DNA of 25,428 nucleotides from Desulfobacterales bacterium (lineage in GTDB: Bacteria > Desulfobacterota > Desulfobacteria > Desulfobacterales > JAFDCJ01), in NCBI GenBank assembly GCA_020345785.1, contig CP070771.1, positions 4,034,027 to 4,059,454 of the forward strand, in the 5' to 3' direction. A program made the position numbers and the translations under genes. Numbering within the stretch: the first letter of the stretch is position 1; every line of letters starts with the position of its first letter. The notes below the pieces were generated by a model that was not told where the DNA came from, ran no database searches, and saw only the letters and a list, made by a program, of their open reading frames with translations. This document shows positions 24,307 to 25,428 of the stretch, in pieces.

Positions 24307-24654
24307 GTTCAGGGTTCAGAGGTTCAGGGGTTCAGGGTTCAGTCCGGCCGCTGTTAGCCGGGCGGCCAGTTTGATCGATAAAAGAAACTGATGAACGTCG
24401 AACATCGAACGTCCAACTCGCCACAGGCGAGCAAGCACTTGTCTGCCTCCGGCAGATCGAATGTTGAATGATAAAAAATGAGGAAACCGAAGCCGTCGAT
24501 AATTTTGGACAATCGATATTCGAATGCCGATTCAATTCTAATTTTTAAATGAAATTGCGGAGCGCAGCGACATCACTATTCGATGTTAAACGTTGGACGT
24601 TCGAAGTTGGACGTTTCACGCCTTGGCGTGATTCGGCGTTCAAACTGTTCAATG
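24304..24654. repeat. Composite repeat F: two arm families with nested hairpins
   Basis: GGTTCAGGGTTCAG units (24306-24340) are followed by GGGCGGCCAGTTTGATCGAT (as before repeat C) and GAACGTCGAACATCGAAC arms (24393-24416). The inverted arm lies at 24577-24615. The left arm is interrupted by two tight hairpins, CTCGCC/GGCGAG (24417-24431) and TCTGCC/GGCAGA (24442-24456), then resumes. The right arm is interrupted by TCACGCC/GGCGTGA (24616-24631). The gap contains no gene; it separates the kinase from the PdxA homologue. Confidence 0.7.
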
Positions 24655-24745
24655 TATCGGCCCCGTTAGGTTCCATACGAGGGTTTACTTTCATGACGGT
24701 CAATAAATTAAGAATACGAGCGAAAAGATTGTTCGGAGAAAAATC

Positions 24746-25428
24746 ATGAGTGATGATAAACGACCTATGCTGGGAATTTCGGTCGGTGATCCGGGAGGAA
24801 TCGGTCCGGAGATTACAGCTAAAGCCCTGGCTGAGGAGGAAATTTATCGCCTCGCGCGCCCGTTGGTCGTTGGGGATCTTAGCTTTATGGAGGATGTCCT
24901 GCGCTTTACCGGACTGAAGTTGGACCTTAATCCAGTGCAGCACATTGATGATGCCCGTTTTTTGCAGGGTACCCTGGACGTTTTGGACCTGCACAATATG
25001 CCGCTCGAGCACCTGAAATACAAAACAGTTACGCCCGAACAGGGTCGGGCATCATTTGAGTATGTCGCCAAAGTCATCGAATTGGCCATGAACAAACAGA
25101 TTGACGGCACCGTTACCGGCCCCATCAACAAGGCTGCGATACATGCCGGCGGGCATCATTATGCCGGCCATACCGAAATTTATGCGACCCTGACCCATAC
25201 CCGGGACTATTCCATGATGCTGACCCATGGGGATTTCAGAGTCACCCACGTTTCCACACATGTCAGCTTGAGGCAGGCCTGCGACCTTGTTAAAAAGGAT
25301 CGGATCATTCGGGTGATCGAATTGACATATGGTGCGCTTAAAAATTTCGGCCTGTCCGAGCCTCGGATCGGTGTTGCGGGGTTGAATCCGCATTGCGGTG
25401 AAGAAGGGATGTTCGGCCATGAGGACGA
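24746..25428 (+). CDS. pdxA: PdxA-family dehydrogenase (PdxA2-like), 3' end outside window
   Basis: NAD-dependent, metal-dependent oxidative decarboxylase of 4-phosphorylated hydroxy acids. About 227 codons are visible and the frame is open at the window edge. Motifs are LGISVGDPGGIGPEITAKAL at the N-terminus, TVTGPINKAAIHAGGHHYAG followed by HTE, the metal-site VSTHVSLRQA, and GLNPHCGEEGMFGHED at the edge. ATG at 24746 has CGGAGAA five bases upstream. PdxA makes the pyridoxal precursor, but the PdxA2 branch converts D-threonate or D-erythronate 4-phosphate to dihydroxyacetone phosphate. The DUF1537 kinase just upstream favours the second role. The 439-bp gap between them is repeat-derived, so the link is by order rather than tight spacing. 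Confidence 0.93.
   Translation, partial: MSDDKRPMLGISVGDPGGIGPEITAKALAEEEIYRLARPLVVGDLSFMEDVLRFTGLKLDLNPVQHIDDARFLQGTLDVLDLHNMPLEHLKYKTVTPEQGRASFEYVAKVIELAMNKQIDGTVTGPINKAAIHAGGHHYAGHTEIYATLTHTRDYSMMLTHGDFRVTHVSTHVSLRQACDLVKKDRIIRVIELTYGALKNFGLSEPRIGVAGLNPHCGEEGMFGHED

Overview
The window looks like a chromosomal segment of an anaerobic, probably sulfate-reducing deltaproteobacterium (Desulfobacterota, perhaps Desulfobacterales). This is an inference from the moderate GC content, a COG2509-type FAD protein, a PA2779-family protein, a Tat-exported ABC binding protein, and gene gaps full of short imperfect tandem repeats of a kind I associate with that group. No rRNA, tRNA, CRISPR array, transposase or phage gene was seen.

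Left block (1-5298): three minus-strand genes (FAD-dependent dehydrogenase, CDP-alcohol phosphatidyltransferase, PfkB-family sugar kinase), then a plus-strand tRNA-dihydrouridine synthase homologue. Signalling block (5299-8973): a hybrid PAS/histidine kinase/receiver protein behind a good sigma-54 promoter candidate, a gene remnant, two copies of an undescribed ~114-bp palindromic element, and a PA2779-like exported protein with a leader that can form two mutually exclusive hairpins.

Catabolic block 1 (9215-14447, plus strand): a tartrate/D-malate dehydrogenase overlaps the open frame of a coenzyme-B12-dependent diol/glycerol dehydratase whose large and medium subunits are fused. The small subunit follows after a repeat-filled gap, then an aldo/keto reductase. 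No reactivase or microcompartment shell gene is present, and both N-terminal extensions that serve encapsulation in Pdu enzymes are absent.

Minus-strand block (14503-20360): a D-2-hydroxyacid (glyoxylate/hydroxypyruvate) reductase, and a CUT1 ABC importer in the order binding protein, permease, permease, ATPase, with an intrinsic terminator and an intercistronic stem-loop.

Catabolic block 2 (21183-25428, plus strand): an IlvD/Edd-type dehydratase, a DUF1537 four-carbon acid-sugar kinase and the first ~227 codons of a PdxA-type dehydrogenase cut by the window edge. DUF1537 kinase plus PdxA is the known route from four-carbon acid sugars (threonate/erythronate type) to dihydroxyacetone phosphate. 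Together with the importer, hydroxyacid reductase and tartrate dehydrogenase this suggests a locus for C3-C4 hydroxy acids or polyols. Joining the B12 diol dehydratase to it is the most novel metabolic idea here.

Nearly every gap holds repeat structure: pairs of imperfect short-period tandem arms in inverted orientation, some enclosing a conserved REP-like hairpin core, often touching stop codons, and in one case with small hairpins inserted inside the arms.
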